Shown here piece by piece: positions 55,570 through 63,800 of a DNA stretch of 64,000 nucleotides. The stretch is from DASSUW01 sp963844405 (GTDB lineage: Bacteria > Actinomycetota > Thermoleophilia > Solirubrobacterales > Solirubrobacteraceae). Position 1 is the first letter of the stretch. Each line of letters starts with the position of its first letter. Location of the stretch: assembly GCA_963844405.1 (NCBI GenBank), contig CAWJNZ010000007.1:372001-436000 (forward strand), in the 5' to 3' direction. Under the pieces are notes generated by a model. The model was given only the letters and a program-made list of their open reading frames with translations, was not told the DNA's origin and made no database searches. Made by a program: the position numbers and the translations under genes.

Positions 55570-56676
55570 TCAGCCGCGCATCGCTTCGCCGAGCAGCGCC
55601 CGGGCGATGACGAGCTTCTGGATCTCGCTCGTGCCCTCGTAGATCTCCGTGACCTTGGCGTCGCGGTAGTAGCGCTCGGCGGGGAACTCCTTCGTGTAGC
55701 CGTAGCCGCCGAGGATCTGGATCGCCTCGCCGGTCTGGCGGCGGGCGACGGCTGACGCGAAGAGCTTCGCCTGGGCGCCCTCGACCGTGTGCGGGCGGCC
55801 CGCCTCCTTCAGCCGCGCGGCGCGCCAGGTCAGCGCGCGGGCGGCCTCGACCTCGGTCTGCATGTCGGCGAGCTTGTGCTGGATCGCCTGGAGGCGTGCG
55901 ATCGGGCCGCCGAAGGCCTGGCGCTCCTTGGCGTAGGCGGTGGCCAGCTCCAACGCGGCCTGGGCGATGCCGACGGCCTGGGCGGCGATCCCTATGCGGC
56001 CGCCGTCCAGGGTCCGCAGCGCGATCCGCATCCCCTCCCCCGGCTCGCCCAGCCGCTCGCCCGGCGTGTCCTCGAACGCGAGGTCGGCGGTGGAGCTCGA
56101 GTTGAGCCCCATCTTCTCCTCCTCGCGCGTGACCGCGAACCCCTCGGCCCCGGCCCGCACGACGAAGGCCGAGGCGCGGTCGTCCTCGCGGGCGAAGACG
56201 AGGAAGGTCGAGGCGTGCGAGCCGTTGGTGATCCACTGCTTGGAGCCGGTGATGCGGCTGTCCACGGCGCGAGTGCGCATCGCCGACGCGTCCGACCCCG
56301 AGCCCGCCTCGGTCAGCGCGAAGGCGCCGATCTCCTCGCCGGCCGCCAGCGCCGGCACGTACGGCGACCCGTGCGAGAGCAGCGGCAGAGTGCAGGCGCT
56401 GGTGTGGACCGCCACCGTCACCCCCACCCCGGCGTCGGCGCGCGAGAGCTCCTCGAGCACGAGCACGTACGACAGGAAGTCGGCGCCCGCGCCGCCCTGC
56501 TCCTCGGGCACGCACACGCCCATCAGGCCGAGCTCGCCCAGCTCTGCGAACAGCTCCCGCGGGAAGACGTGATCGCGGTCCCACTCGGCGGCCCGCGGTG
56601 CGATCCTCTCGTCGGCGAACCGCCGCGCGAGGTCGCGGATCTCCTGCTGCTCGGGGGAGAGCTCGTGCAGGCTCAT
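55570..56676 (-). CDS. acyl-CoA dehydrogenase (1)
   Basis: The 368-residue FAD enzyme has the expected three domains: N-terminal helices, middle beta domain with GAFALTEAGSGSDASAM, and C-terminal helices with ILGGYGYTKEFPAERYYRDAK and the catalytic-base Glu347 in IYEGTSEIQ. It oxidises acyl-CoA to enoyl-CoA and gives electrons to EtfAB. Short or branched acyl chains are likely, but chain length cannot be read from the sequence. It overlaps the upstream HAD gene by 4 bases. Confidence 0.93.
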   Translation of the reverse strand: MSLHELSPEQQEIRDLARRFADERIAPRAAEWDRDHVFPRELFAELGELGLMGVCVPEEQGGAGADFLSYVLVLEELSRADAGVGVTVAVHTSACTLPLLSHGSPYVPALAAGEEIGAFALTEAGSGSDASAMRTRAVDSRITGSKQWITNGSHASTFLVFAREDDRASAFVVRAGAEGFAVTREEEKMGLNSSSTADLAFEDTPGERLGEPGEGMRIALRTLDGGRIGIAAQAVGIAQAALELATAYAKERQAFGGPIARLQAIQHKLADMQTEVEAARALTWRAARLKEAGRPHTVEGAQAKLFASAVARRQTGEAIQILGGYGYTKEFPAERYYRDAKVTEIYEGTSEIQKLVIARALLGEAMRG

Positions 56677-57476
56677 GCGCGGCCCCGCGAGACCGCCACG
56701 CCGCCCCCCACCATCGCCGCGGCCACCGCAGCGCCCGCGAACCGCAGCCGCCGGCGGTCGAAGCGCAGGATCTCCCAGCCCTCCTCGCGGGCGACCCGCG
56801 CCAGCGTCTTGTCGGGATGCACGGCGACCGGGTGGCCGACGGCGCGCAGCATCGGCAGGTCGGACTCCGAGTCCGAGTACGCCCACGACTCGGCGAGCTC
56901 GATCCCCTCGCGCTCGGCCAGCTCGCGGATCGCCTGCGCCTTGCCCTCGCGGTAGGTGAACGGCCCGCCGGCGCGGCCGGTGTAGTGGCCGTCGATGACC
57001 TCCGACACCGAGCCGACGGCGCCGTCGAAGGTGAGCACGATCGCCATCAGCTCGGCCATCTCCTGCGACGCGGCGGTGCAGATGAAGACCGGCCGCCCGG
57101 CGTCCTGGTGCTCGTAGGCGATCTGCAGCATCCGCGGGTAGAGCCGCGGCAGCACGCCGGCCAGGACCTCGGGCGCCAGCCGCTGGAGGTCGCGCACGCG
57201 CACGCCCTCGAGCAGCTGCGAGATCCGCACGCGCAGCGCGTCGGTCCCGGCGTCGGTCGAGCCGCGCAGCGAGAACAGCAGGTTCTCGTACGCGTCGCGG
57301 GCGAGCTGCCGCCGCGAGACGAGCCCGGCCTTGTAGGCGGCACGCCCGAACTGGTACGCCGACGAGCCCGCCATCAACGTGCGGTCGAGGTCGAAGAACG
57401 CCGCGCCCCGGACGTCGGGCCGCCGCAACGCGCCCCCGCCGGGCGGGGGCGGGAGGATGTGCGGGCGCTCGGTCAC
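56673..57476 (-). CDS. HAD-IB family phosphatase
   Basis: The 267-residue product has motif I FFDLDRTL, motif II Thr in FICTAASQEMAE and motif III/IV YSDSESDLPML, as in phosphoserine-phosphatase-like IB hydrolases. A helical cap lies between. The C terminus carries a hydrophobic segment (LRFAGAAVAAAMVGGGVAV), so it may be membrane-attached. The GTG start at 57476 is the last plausible one before the inverted repeat. ATGA overlap with the dehydrogenase gene. Substrate unknown. Confidence 0.82.
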   Translation of the reverse strand: MTERPHILPPPPGGGALRRPDVRGAAFFDLDRTLMAGSSAYQFGRAAYKAGLVSRRQLARDAYENLLFSLRGSTDAGTDALRVRISQLLEGVRVRDLQRLAPEVLAGVLPRLYPRMLQIAYEHQDAGRPVFICTAASQEMAELMAIVLTFDGAVGSVSEVIDGHYTGRAGGPFTYREGKAQAIRELAEREGIELAESWAYSDSESDLPMLRAVGHPVAVHPDKTLARVAREEGWEILRFDRRRLRFAGAAVAAAMVGGGVAVSRGRA

Positions 57477-57478
57477 CA

Positions 57479-57640
57479 GTGGTTCCGATCGTGCGCCCCC
57501 GCGCCGACCAGGCGGCCGCCGGCGCCGTCTGGCAAGGACGCAGGGAGGGTGCAATGGCGGAGCCCTTGCCCCGACCGAGGACGCCGCCAGGCGGTGATCG
57601 GCGGTCGTCTGGCGGCGTGGGGGTGTGCGATCGGGACCAC
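57479..57640 (+). repeat. long inverted repeat between thiolase and HAD genes
   Basis: 57479-57522 pairs with 57598-57640 over about 43 bases with one bulge. At eight positions the arms differ as DNA, but each difference keeps a G-U pair in plus-strand RNA. Inside are GGCAAGG/CCTTGCC and TGGCGGAGCC (57555-57564), which also occurs at the apex of the element at 18.8 kb. No gene. It ends exactly at the thiolase stop and starts right after the HAD start. Confidence 0.7.
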
Positions 57641-58815
57641 TAAACCTGGACTATGACGGCGTCGCCCTGGCCGCCGCCGGAGCAGATCGCCGCGCAGCCG
57701 TAGCCGCCGCCGCGCCGCCGCAGCTCGTGCACCAGCGTGGCGAGGATGCGCGCGCCCGAGGCCCCGATCGGGTGCCCGATCGCCACCGCGCCGCCGTTGA
57801 CGTTCACGCGGTCCTCGTCGATCCCCAGCATCCGCACCGAGTTCAGGGTGACGGAGGCGAACGCCTCGTTGATCTCCCACAGGTCGATGTCGCCGGGCTG
57901 GAGGCCCGCCTTGTCCAGCGCCTTGAGCGCCGCGTTGGCCGGCGTGCGCGCCAGCCACGCGAACTCGTCGGCCACCGCCGCCTGGGCGACGATCGTCGCC
58001 AGCACCTCGCGGCCCTCGCGCTCGGCCCACTCCTCCGACGCGAAGACGATCGCGCCCGCCCCGTCGTTGACGCCGGGCGAGTTGCCGGCCGTGTGCGACC
58101 CCTCCTTGTGGGCCAGCCCCGGCAGCTTCGACAGCGCCTCCAGGGTCGAGTCCCGCCGCGGCGCCTCGTCGACCTCGACCACGGTGTCGCCCTTGCGCCC
58201 CCGAACCGTCACGGGCACGATCTCCTCCGGCAGCCGGCCGTCGTCGGTCGCCGCGATCGTCCGCTCGTGCGAGCGCAGCGCCCACTTGTCGAGGTCCGCG
58301 CGCGTCATCTCCAGCTGCTCGCCGACCTCGGTCGCCTCCTCGAACATCTGCTTGCCGGTGAACGGGTTGCGCAGCCCGTCCTGGATCATCACGTCGAGCG
58401 CCTTCATGTCGCCCATGCGGGCGCCGAAGCGCGCGTTCGGGAGCACGTACGGCGCCTGCGACATCGACTCCATGCCGCCGCCGACCGCGAGCTCGAGGTC
58501 GCCGGCCCGTACCGCCTGGTCGATCATCCCGGCGGCCCGGATGCCCGACGCGCAGACCTTGTTGATCGTCTCCGAGGAGACCTCCTTCGGGATCCCGGCC
58601 TTGATCTGCGCCTGGCGCGAGGGGATCTGCCCCACGCCCGCCTGCAGGACCTGGCCCATGACCACGTGCTCGACCTGCTCCGGCGCCACCTCGGCGCGCT
58701 CCAGCGCCGCCTTGATGGCGATGCCGCCGAGGTCGGTGGGGTGCAGCGAGGAGAGTCCCCCGCCCAGCTTCCCCACCGGGGTGCGAGCGGAGCCGAGAAT
58801 CACGGTTCGTGGCAT
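57640..58815 (-). CDS. acetyl-CoA acetyltransferase (thiolase)
   Basis: The 391-residue product has the acylation Cys88 in NKVCASGIRA, NEAFA, GHPIGASGAR with the catalytic His, and the second Cys in AAICSGGGQGDA. Thiolases split 3-ketoacyl-CoA in beta-oxidation or condense two acetyl-CoA. With the dehydrogenases and Etf genes nearby, degradation is likely. ATG start, 17 bases from the divergent pepA start. Confidence 0.95.
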   Translation of the reverse strand: MPRTVILGSARTPVGKLGGGLSSLHPTDLGGIAIKAALERAEVAPEQVEHVVMGQVLQAGVGQIPSRQAQIKAGIPKEVSSETINKVCASGIRAAGMIDQAVRAGDLELAVGGGMESMSQAPYVLPNARFGARMGDMKALDVMIQDGLRNPFTGKQMFEEATEVGEQLEMTRADLDKWALRSHERTIAATDDGRLPEEIVPVTVRGRKGDTVVEVDEAPRRDSTLEALSKLPGLAHKEGSHTAGNSPGVNDGAGAIVFASEEWAEREGREVLATIVAQAAVADEFAWLARTPANAALKALDKAGLQPGDIDLWEINEAFASVTLNSVRMLGIDEDRVNVNGGAVAIGHPIGASGARILATLVHELRRRGGGYGCAAICSGGGQGDAVIVQV

Positions 58816-58832
58816 GCCGCCATGCTATTGCG

Positions 58833-60263
58833 ATGCGCGTACGTGCCACGACAGATGCCCCGCCCGAGACCGGCGCCGACACGATCGCCGTCGGGATCTT
58901 CGAGGGAGAGCAGATCGCCCACGACGTCGACGGCGTCCTCCAGGCGCTGGTTGACTCCGGCGAGGCCCGGCCCGGCCTCCGCAAGCTCGCGGTCGTCCAC
59001 GCCGGCGGCAACCGCTACGTGCTCGCCGGGCTCGGCAAGCGCGAGGAGTTCGACGCCGAGCGCGCCCGCGCGGCGGCCGCGGCCGTCGCCGGCCGGGCAC
59101 GCGAGCTCGGCACGATCCGCCTCTGCTGGGAGGTCCCCCACCACGTCGAGGCCCCCGGCTTCGTGGAGGGCACGGTGCTCGCCGCCTACGAGTACCGCGC
59201 CTACAAGACCGACGCGGACGACGGCTCGCAGCTCGAGGAGCTGATCGTCTCCGCCCACCACGACACCGGCGCCGAGGTCGAACGCGCCACCGTCGCCGCC
59301 GAGGCCGCCAACGCGTGCCGCGACCTCCAGAACGCGCCCGCCAACGAGCTGACCCCGACGGCGCTCGCCGAGCGCGCCCGCGCCCTCCCCGGCCTCCAGG
59401 TCGAGGTCTGGGGCCGCGCCGAGATCGAGGCCGCCGGCATGGGCGCCTTCGCCGGCGTCGCGCGCGGCACCGCCGAGGAGCCGCAGCTGATCACGCTGCG
59501 CTACGACCCGCCCGGCGTCGTCGGCCCCGTGCTCGGCTTCGTCGGCAAGGGCGTCACCTTCGACTCCGGCGGCATCTCGATCAAGCCCTCGCTGAAGATG
59601 AGCGAGATGAAGTTCGACATGTCGGGCGCGGCCGCCGTGCTCGAGGCGACGGGGGCGATCGCCCGGCTCGGCCTGCCGGCGCGCCTCGTCACCGTGATCG
59701 GCGCCACCGAGAACCTCCCCAGCGGCAGCGCCGTCAAGCCCGGCGACATCCTGCGCGCCAAGACCGGCACCACGATCGAGGTGCTCAACACCGACGCCGA
59801 GGGCCGCCTCGTGCTCGCCGACTGCCTCGCCCACGCCGTCGACCAGGGCGCCGAGCGGCTCGTCGACCTCGCCACGCTCACGGGCGCCATCGTCACCACG
59901 TTCGGCAACACCTACGCCGGGCTGTTCGGCAGCGACGACGACTGGTGCGCCGAGGTCGAGGCCGCCGGCCGCCGCGCCGGCGAGCTGCTCTGGCGGCTGC
60001 CGCTGCACGCCGAGTACGCCGAGCTGATCAAGAGCCGCTACGCCGACCTCGCCAACGCCGTCGAGGCGCGCAAGGCCGGCTCGATCACCGCCGCCCAGTT
60101 CCTGCGCCGCTTCACGGGCGACGTCCCGTGGGTGCACCTCGACATCGCGGGCACCGCGTACGAGAACGGCAAGCCCTACACGCCCAAGGGCGGGTCCGGC
60201 TTCGGCGTGCGGCTGCTGGTCGAGCTGGCGGGCGCGAACGCCGGATCGCCCGACCTGCACTGA
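58833..60263 (+). CDS. pepA: leucyl aminopeptidase, M17 family
   Basis: Two-metal cytoplasmic aminopeptidase, usually hexameric. The 476-residue product has the ligands and catalytic residues Lys239, Asp244, Asp262, Asp321 and Glu323, the last two in NTDAEGRLVLAD, and the phosphate-type motif GKGVTFDSGGISIKPS. The N-terminal domain (1-160) is poorly conserved as usual. ATG at 58833 keeps the normal length. Confidence 0.95.
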   Translation: MRVRATTDAPPETGADTIAVGIFEGEQIAHDVDGVLQALVDSGEARPGLRKLAVVHAGGNRYVLAGLGKREEFDAERARAAAAAVAGRARELGTIRLCWEVPHHVEAPGFVEGTVLAAYEYRAYKTDADDGSQLEELIVSAHHDTGAEVERATVAAEAANACRDLQNAPANELTPTALAERARALPGLQVEVWGRAEIEAAGMGAFAGVARGTAEEPQLITLRYDPPGVVGPVLGFVGKGVTFDSGGISIKPSLKMSEMKFDMSGAAAVLEATGAIARLGLPARLVTVIGATENLPSGSAVKPGDILRAKTGTTIEVLNTDAEGRLVLADCLAHAVDQGAERLVDLATLTGAIVTTFGNTYAGLFGSDDDWCAEVEAAGRRAGELLWRLPLHAEYAELIKSRYADLANAVEARKAGSITAAQFLRRFTGDVPWVHLDIAGTAYENGKPYTPKGGSGFGVRLLVELAGANAGSPDLH

Positions 60264-60293
60264 CCGTGTTCGGTTCCTGACCGATGAAGCTCC

Positions 60294-60330
60294 GTTGATG
60301 GCCGGACGGATTACGGTCCGGCCCGTCAAC
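60294..60330 (+). promoter_or_regulatory. hairpin before the S37 peptidase
   Basis: GGCCGGAC (60300-60307) and GTCCGGCC (60316-60323) pair perfectly; outside them GTTGA (60294-60298) pairs with TCAAC (60326-60330) around a small bulge. It ends four bases before the GAGGAGG ribosome site of the next gene, so it may end pepA transcription or modulate the peptidase start. Confidence 0.4.
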
Positions 60331-60348
60331 CACGAGGAGGCGGGGACA

Positions 60349-61737
60349 GTGGGCAGAGCAGCACTTGCGGCGATCGCCGTCACATTGGCCATGCTCGGCG
60401 CGCCGGCCGTCGCGGCGGCCCAGTCCGGGGACATCGCCGACCAGCTCCGGGCGATCCCGGGCATGAGCATCATCGAGGAGCGTGCGGCGCCGGCGCCGTT
60501 CCGCTTCTTCGTCCTGTCCTACGAGCAGCCGGCCGATCACCGCAATCCGCTCGAGGGCTCCTTCCAGCAGCGGTTCACGCTCCTGCACAAGGACACGGCG
60601 CGGCCGATGGTGCTGCACACGAGCGGCTACAACGTCCGCATCTCGGCGACCCGCTCCGAGCCCGCGCGGCTCGTCGACGGCAACCAGATCTCGGTCGAGC
60701 AGCGGTTCTTCAGCCCGTCGCGGCCGAGCCCCGCCGACTGGTCGACGCTCGACATCTGGCAGGCGGCTACCGACCACCACCGGCTCGTCGAGGCGCTCGA
60801 CGACGTCTACCCGCAGGGGTGGCTGTCGACCGGCGCCAGCAAGGGCGGCATGACGTCCGTCTATCACCGGCGCTTCTATCCCGACGACGTCGACGGCACG
60901 ATCGCCTACGTCGCGCCGAACGACGCCGTCAACGCCGAAGACTCGGCGTACACGGCGTTCTTCGACGAGGTCGGCACCCCGGCGTGCCGCGCCGCGCTCA
61001 CCGCGCTCGAGCGCGAGGCGCTCGGCCCGCGGCGCGACGCGCTGCTCGAGCGGCTCGCCGCCACGGCCGCCGCCGAGGGGTGGACGTTCGCGAAGACGAT
61101 CGGGACGGCCGACCGAGCGCTCGAGATGAGCGTGCTCGACACCGCGTGGGCGTTCTGGCAGTACTCCGGCGAGGCGAACTGCGCCAACGTGCCCGCGGCG
61201 GACGCCTCGACCGACGCCATCTACGGATTCATCGACGCGGTCGTCAGCTTCGGCTTCTACACCGACCAGGGGCTCGAGCCCTACATCCCGTACTACTTCC
61301 AGGCCGGCACGCAGCTCGGCTACCCGGTGCCGAGCTTCGAGCGGCTCGACGGGCTGCTCCGCTATCGCGGCCTCTACCAGCCGCGCGCGGTCGTCCCGCG
61401 CGAGCTGCCGATGCGGTTCGAGCCGCAGCGGATGCGCGACGTCGACGAGTGGGTGAAGGTCCACGGCAGCGAGCTGCTGTTCGTCTACGGCGAGAACGAC
61501 CCATGGGGCGCCGAGGCGTTCGAGCTCGGACAGCGGACGCGCGACTCGTACTGGTACGAGGCCGACGGGGCCAACCACGGCGCCAACATCGCGCAGCTCA
61601 CGGCCGCCGAGCAGGCCGAGGCGACCGCCGCGCTCCGGCGCTGGGCCGGCCTCGCCGCGGCGACGACTGCGGCGGCGCCGCGCGTGGCGGCGCTCGACCG
61701 CCACAACGAGGCCCTCGACCGCCGCCCGTTCAGGTGA
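60349..61737 (+). CDS. secreted S37-type prolyl tripeptidyl aminopeptidase
   Basis: The 462-residue product has a signal peptide (1-25, ending VAAAQ) and a serine hydrolase core with STGASKGGMTS around the nucleophile, FRFFVLSYEQPADH near the N terminus, ELLFVYGENDPWGAEAF (Asp) and EADGANHGANI (His), like the PS-10/Tap peptidases of Streptomyces that release tripeptides. GTG at 60349 is chosen: GAGGAGG is 8 bases upstream, and it yields a normal signal peptide. The 3' end overlaps the convergent permease gene by 8 bases. Confidence 0.85.
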   Translation: MGRAALAAIAVTLAMLGAPAVAAAQSGDIADQLRAIPGMSIIEERAAPAPFRFFVLSYEQPADHRNPLEGSFQQRFTLLHKDTARPMVLHTSGYNVRISATRSEPARLVDGNQISVEQRFFSPSRPSPADWSTLDIWQAATDHHRLVEALDDVYPQGWLSTGASKGGMTSVYHRRFYPDDVDGTIAYVAPNDAVNAEDSAYTAFFDEVGTPACRAALTALEREALGPRRDALLERLAATAAAEGWTFAKTIGTADRALEMSVLDTAWAFWQYSGEANCANVPAADASTDAIYGFIDAVVSFGFYTDQGLEPYIPYYFQAGTQLGYPVPSFERLDGLLRYRGLYQPRAVVPRELPMRFEPQRMRDVDEWVKVHGSELLFVYGENDPWGAEAFELGQRTRDSYWYEADGANHGANIAQLTAAEQAEATAALRRWAGLAAATTAAAPRVAALDRHNEALDRRPFR

Positions 61738-62464
61738 CGATGAGGACGGTCGCGACGATCGTGCCGTAGACGATGACCACGCGCCGGAGGATCTCGGGAG
61801 GGATCCTCCGGCCGTAGCGCGCGGCGACCAGCGAGCCGGCGACCGAGCCGGCCGCGATCAGCGCGGCCGCGTCCCACGCCACGTCGGCGACGAGGATGAA
61901 GAGCACGCCCGCGACCGCGTTGGCGACGGCGGCGAGCACGTTCTTGATCGCGTTGAGGACCTGGAGGTTCTCGGCGTACGACAGCCGCAGCAGCGCCATC
62001 AGGATGATCCCCTGCGCGGCCCCGAAGTAGCCGCCGTAGATGCCGACCCCGAAGGCCGACGCGATGCCCGCCTTTTCGTTGCTCTCGCCCTCGTGGACCT
62101 TCGGCGACGGCCGCACGGCCATCAGCGCGACGGCGAGCAGGATCAGCACCGGCACGATCGTGTCGAACACCGCGTCGGGCAGCTCGAGCAGCAGGATGCC
62201 GCCGACGATCGCGCCCAGCGCGCTGCCGATGGCCAGGATCGCGCAGCGGCGCCACTGGCCGCGCAGCTCGCGCCGGTAGCCGAAGCTGCCCGCCACGCCG
62301 CCCGGCACGAGCCCTACGCAGTTCGAGACGTTCGCGGTCACCGGCGCATAGCCGACCGCCAGCAGCGTCGGGAAGGTGATCAGCGAGCCGGACCCGACGA
62401 CCGTGTTCACGCCGCCGGCCACGGTCCCCGCCGCCAAGACGGCCAGCGCCTCGAGCACGGTCAT
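61730..62464 (-). CDS. TauE/SafE-family sulfite exporter-like permease
   Basis: The 244-residue membrane protein has about eight helices in two similar halves; each contains the family glycine-rich segment (GTVAGGVNTVVGSGSLITFPTLL and GIYGGYFGAAQGIILMALL). Members export sulfite, sulfoacetate or other organosulfur anions. The ATG at 62464 is preferred to a TTG at 62479. Function here is unknown; no sulfur genes are adjacent. Confidence 0.88.
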   Translation of the reverse strand: MTVLEALAVLAAGTVAGGVNTVVGSGSLITFPTLLAVGYAPVTANVSNCVGLVPGGVAGSFGYRRELRGQWRRCAILAIGSALGAIVGGILLLELPDAVFDTIVPVLILLAVALMAVRPSPKVHEGESNEKAGIASAFGVGIYGGYFGAAQGIILMALLRLSYAENLQVLNAIKNVLAAVANAVAGVLFILVADVAWDAAALIAAGSVAGSLVAARYGRRIPPEILRRVVIVYGTIVATVLIVT

Positions 62465-62503
62465 GAGCGGGGAAGTCAAGCACGCACGTCAGAATCGTCG
62501 GCC

Positions 62504-63637
62504 ATGGACTTCGACCTCTCGCCGGACCACGACCTCATCCGCAGCACCGTCCGCGACTTCGCCGAGCAGGAGATCGCGCCGGTCGCCGAGGAGCTCGATC
62601 GCGAGAAGCGCTTCCCCTACGAGATCGTCGCCAAGCTCGGCGAGCTCGGGCTGATGGGTATCCCGTTCCCCGAGGAGTACGGCGGCGGCGGGGGCGACTC
62701 GCTGGCCTACGCGATCGCCGTCGAGGAGCTCGCGCGCGTCGACTCGTCGGTCGCGATCACGATGTGCGCGCACACCTCGCTCGGCACCCAGCCGGTGTAC
62801 CTGTTCGGCAGCGAGGAGCAGAAGCGCGACTGGCTGCCGCCGCTGACCGCGGGCGAGAAGCTCGGCGCCTTCGGGCTGACCGAGCCGGAGGCGGGGTCGG
62901 ACGCCGGCAACGTCCGCACGCGCGCCCGGCTGGAGGACGGCGAGTGGGTCGTCAACGGCTCCAAGCAGTTCATCACCAACGCCGGCACCGACATCTCGGG
63001 CATGGTCGTCATCACCGCCCGCACCGCCGACGACGAGATCTCCAACCTGCTCGTGGCGAACGGGACACCCGGCTACGAGCAGGGCGAGCCGTATCGCAAG
63101 ATGGGCTGGAACGCATCGGACACGCGGCCGCTCACGTTCAGCGACTGCCGCGTACCGGAGGAGAGCCTCATCGGCCCGCGCGGCGCCGGCTTCAAGCAGT
63201 TCCTGCGCGTGCTCGACATCGGGCGGATCGGCGTGGCGGCGATGGGCGTCGGGCTCGCCCAGGGCGCCCTGGACCAGGCGCTGGCCTACGCCAAGCAGCG
63301 GCGCGCCTTCGGCAAGCCGATCTCCAAGTACCAGGCGATCCAGGCCAAGCTCGCCGACATGGCGACCGAGATCGAGGCGGCGCGGCTGCTGACCTACAAG
63401 GCGGCCCGGCTCAAGGACGCCGGCCGCAACTTCACGCTGACGGCGGCGCAGGCAAAGCTCAAGACCGGCCGGTTGGCGGTGCGCAGCGCCGAGGAGGCGG
63501 TCCAGATCCACGGCGGCTACGGCTACATCGAGGAGTACCCGGTGTGCCGCTTCTACCGCGACGCGAAGATCCTCACGATCGGCGAGGGCACCGACGAGAT
63601 CCAGCAGATGGTGATCGCCCGCGCGCTCGGCGCGTAG
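62504..63637 (+). CDS. acyl-CoA dehydrogenase (2)
   Basis: The 377-residue product has GAFGLTEPEAGSDAGNVRTRA, YAKQRRAFGKPISKYQAIQAKLADM-type helices and the C-terminal IHGGYGYIEEYPVCRFYRDAK with the catalytic-position Glu361 in IGEGTDEIQ. It resembles short-chain or branched-chain acyl-CoA dehydrogenases. Thus the window has two such genes, both probably linked to EtfAB. ATG start; the divergent TauE gene starts 39 bases upstream. Confidence 0.94.
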   Translation: MDFDLSPDHDLIRSTVRDFAEQEIAPVAEELDREKRFPYEIVAKLGELGLMGIPFPEEYGGGGGDSLAYAIAVEELARVDSSVAITMCAHTSLGTQPVYLFGSEEQKRDWLPPLTAGEKLGAFGLTEPEAGSDAGNVRTRARLEDGEWVVNGSKQFITNAGTDISGMVVITARTADDEISNLLVANGTPGYEQGEPYRKMGWNASDTRPLTFSDCRVPEESLIGPRGAGFKQFLRVLDIGRIGVAAMGVGLAQGALDQALAYAKQRRAFGKPISKYQAIQAKLADMATEIEAARLLTYKAARLKDAGRNFTLTAAQAKLKTGRLAVRSAEEAVQIHGGYGYIEEYPVCRFYRDAKILTIGEGTDEIQQMVIARALGA

Positions 63638-63800
63638 GTCCCTCGCGGGATGGGACGACCGTTCGGGGCGCGCGCATCGTGGATGCAGGGCGACGCACGC
63701 GAGCGGAGGCGGCCCTCTGGGCCGGCGAGCATCGCGGGTGGCGATCCTGCGCCGCGAGGCGCCCGCATCCGGACGGTTGGATCCCCGCGAGGGGCCCTCA
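63638..63800 (+). repeat. imperfect inverted repeat after the second dehydrogenase gene
   Basis: CCCTCGCGGG (63640-63649) pairs with 63784-63793, and ACCGTTCGG (63658-63666) with CCGGACGGT (63769-63777, one U-G pair). Inner stems include GCATC-GTG-GATGC and CGGCCC-TCT-GGGCCG. Most differences between the arms are again G-U compatible on the plus strand. The start of the next gene probably lies at its end. Confidence 0.5.
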
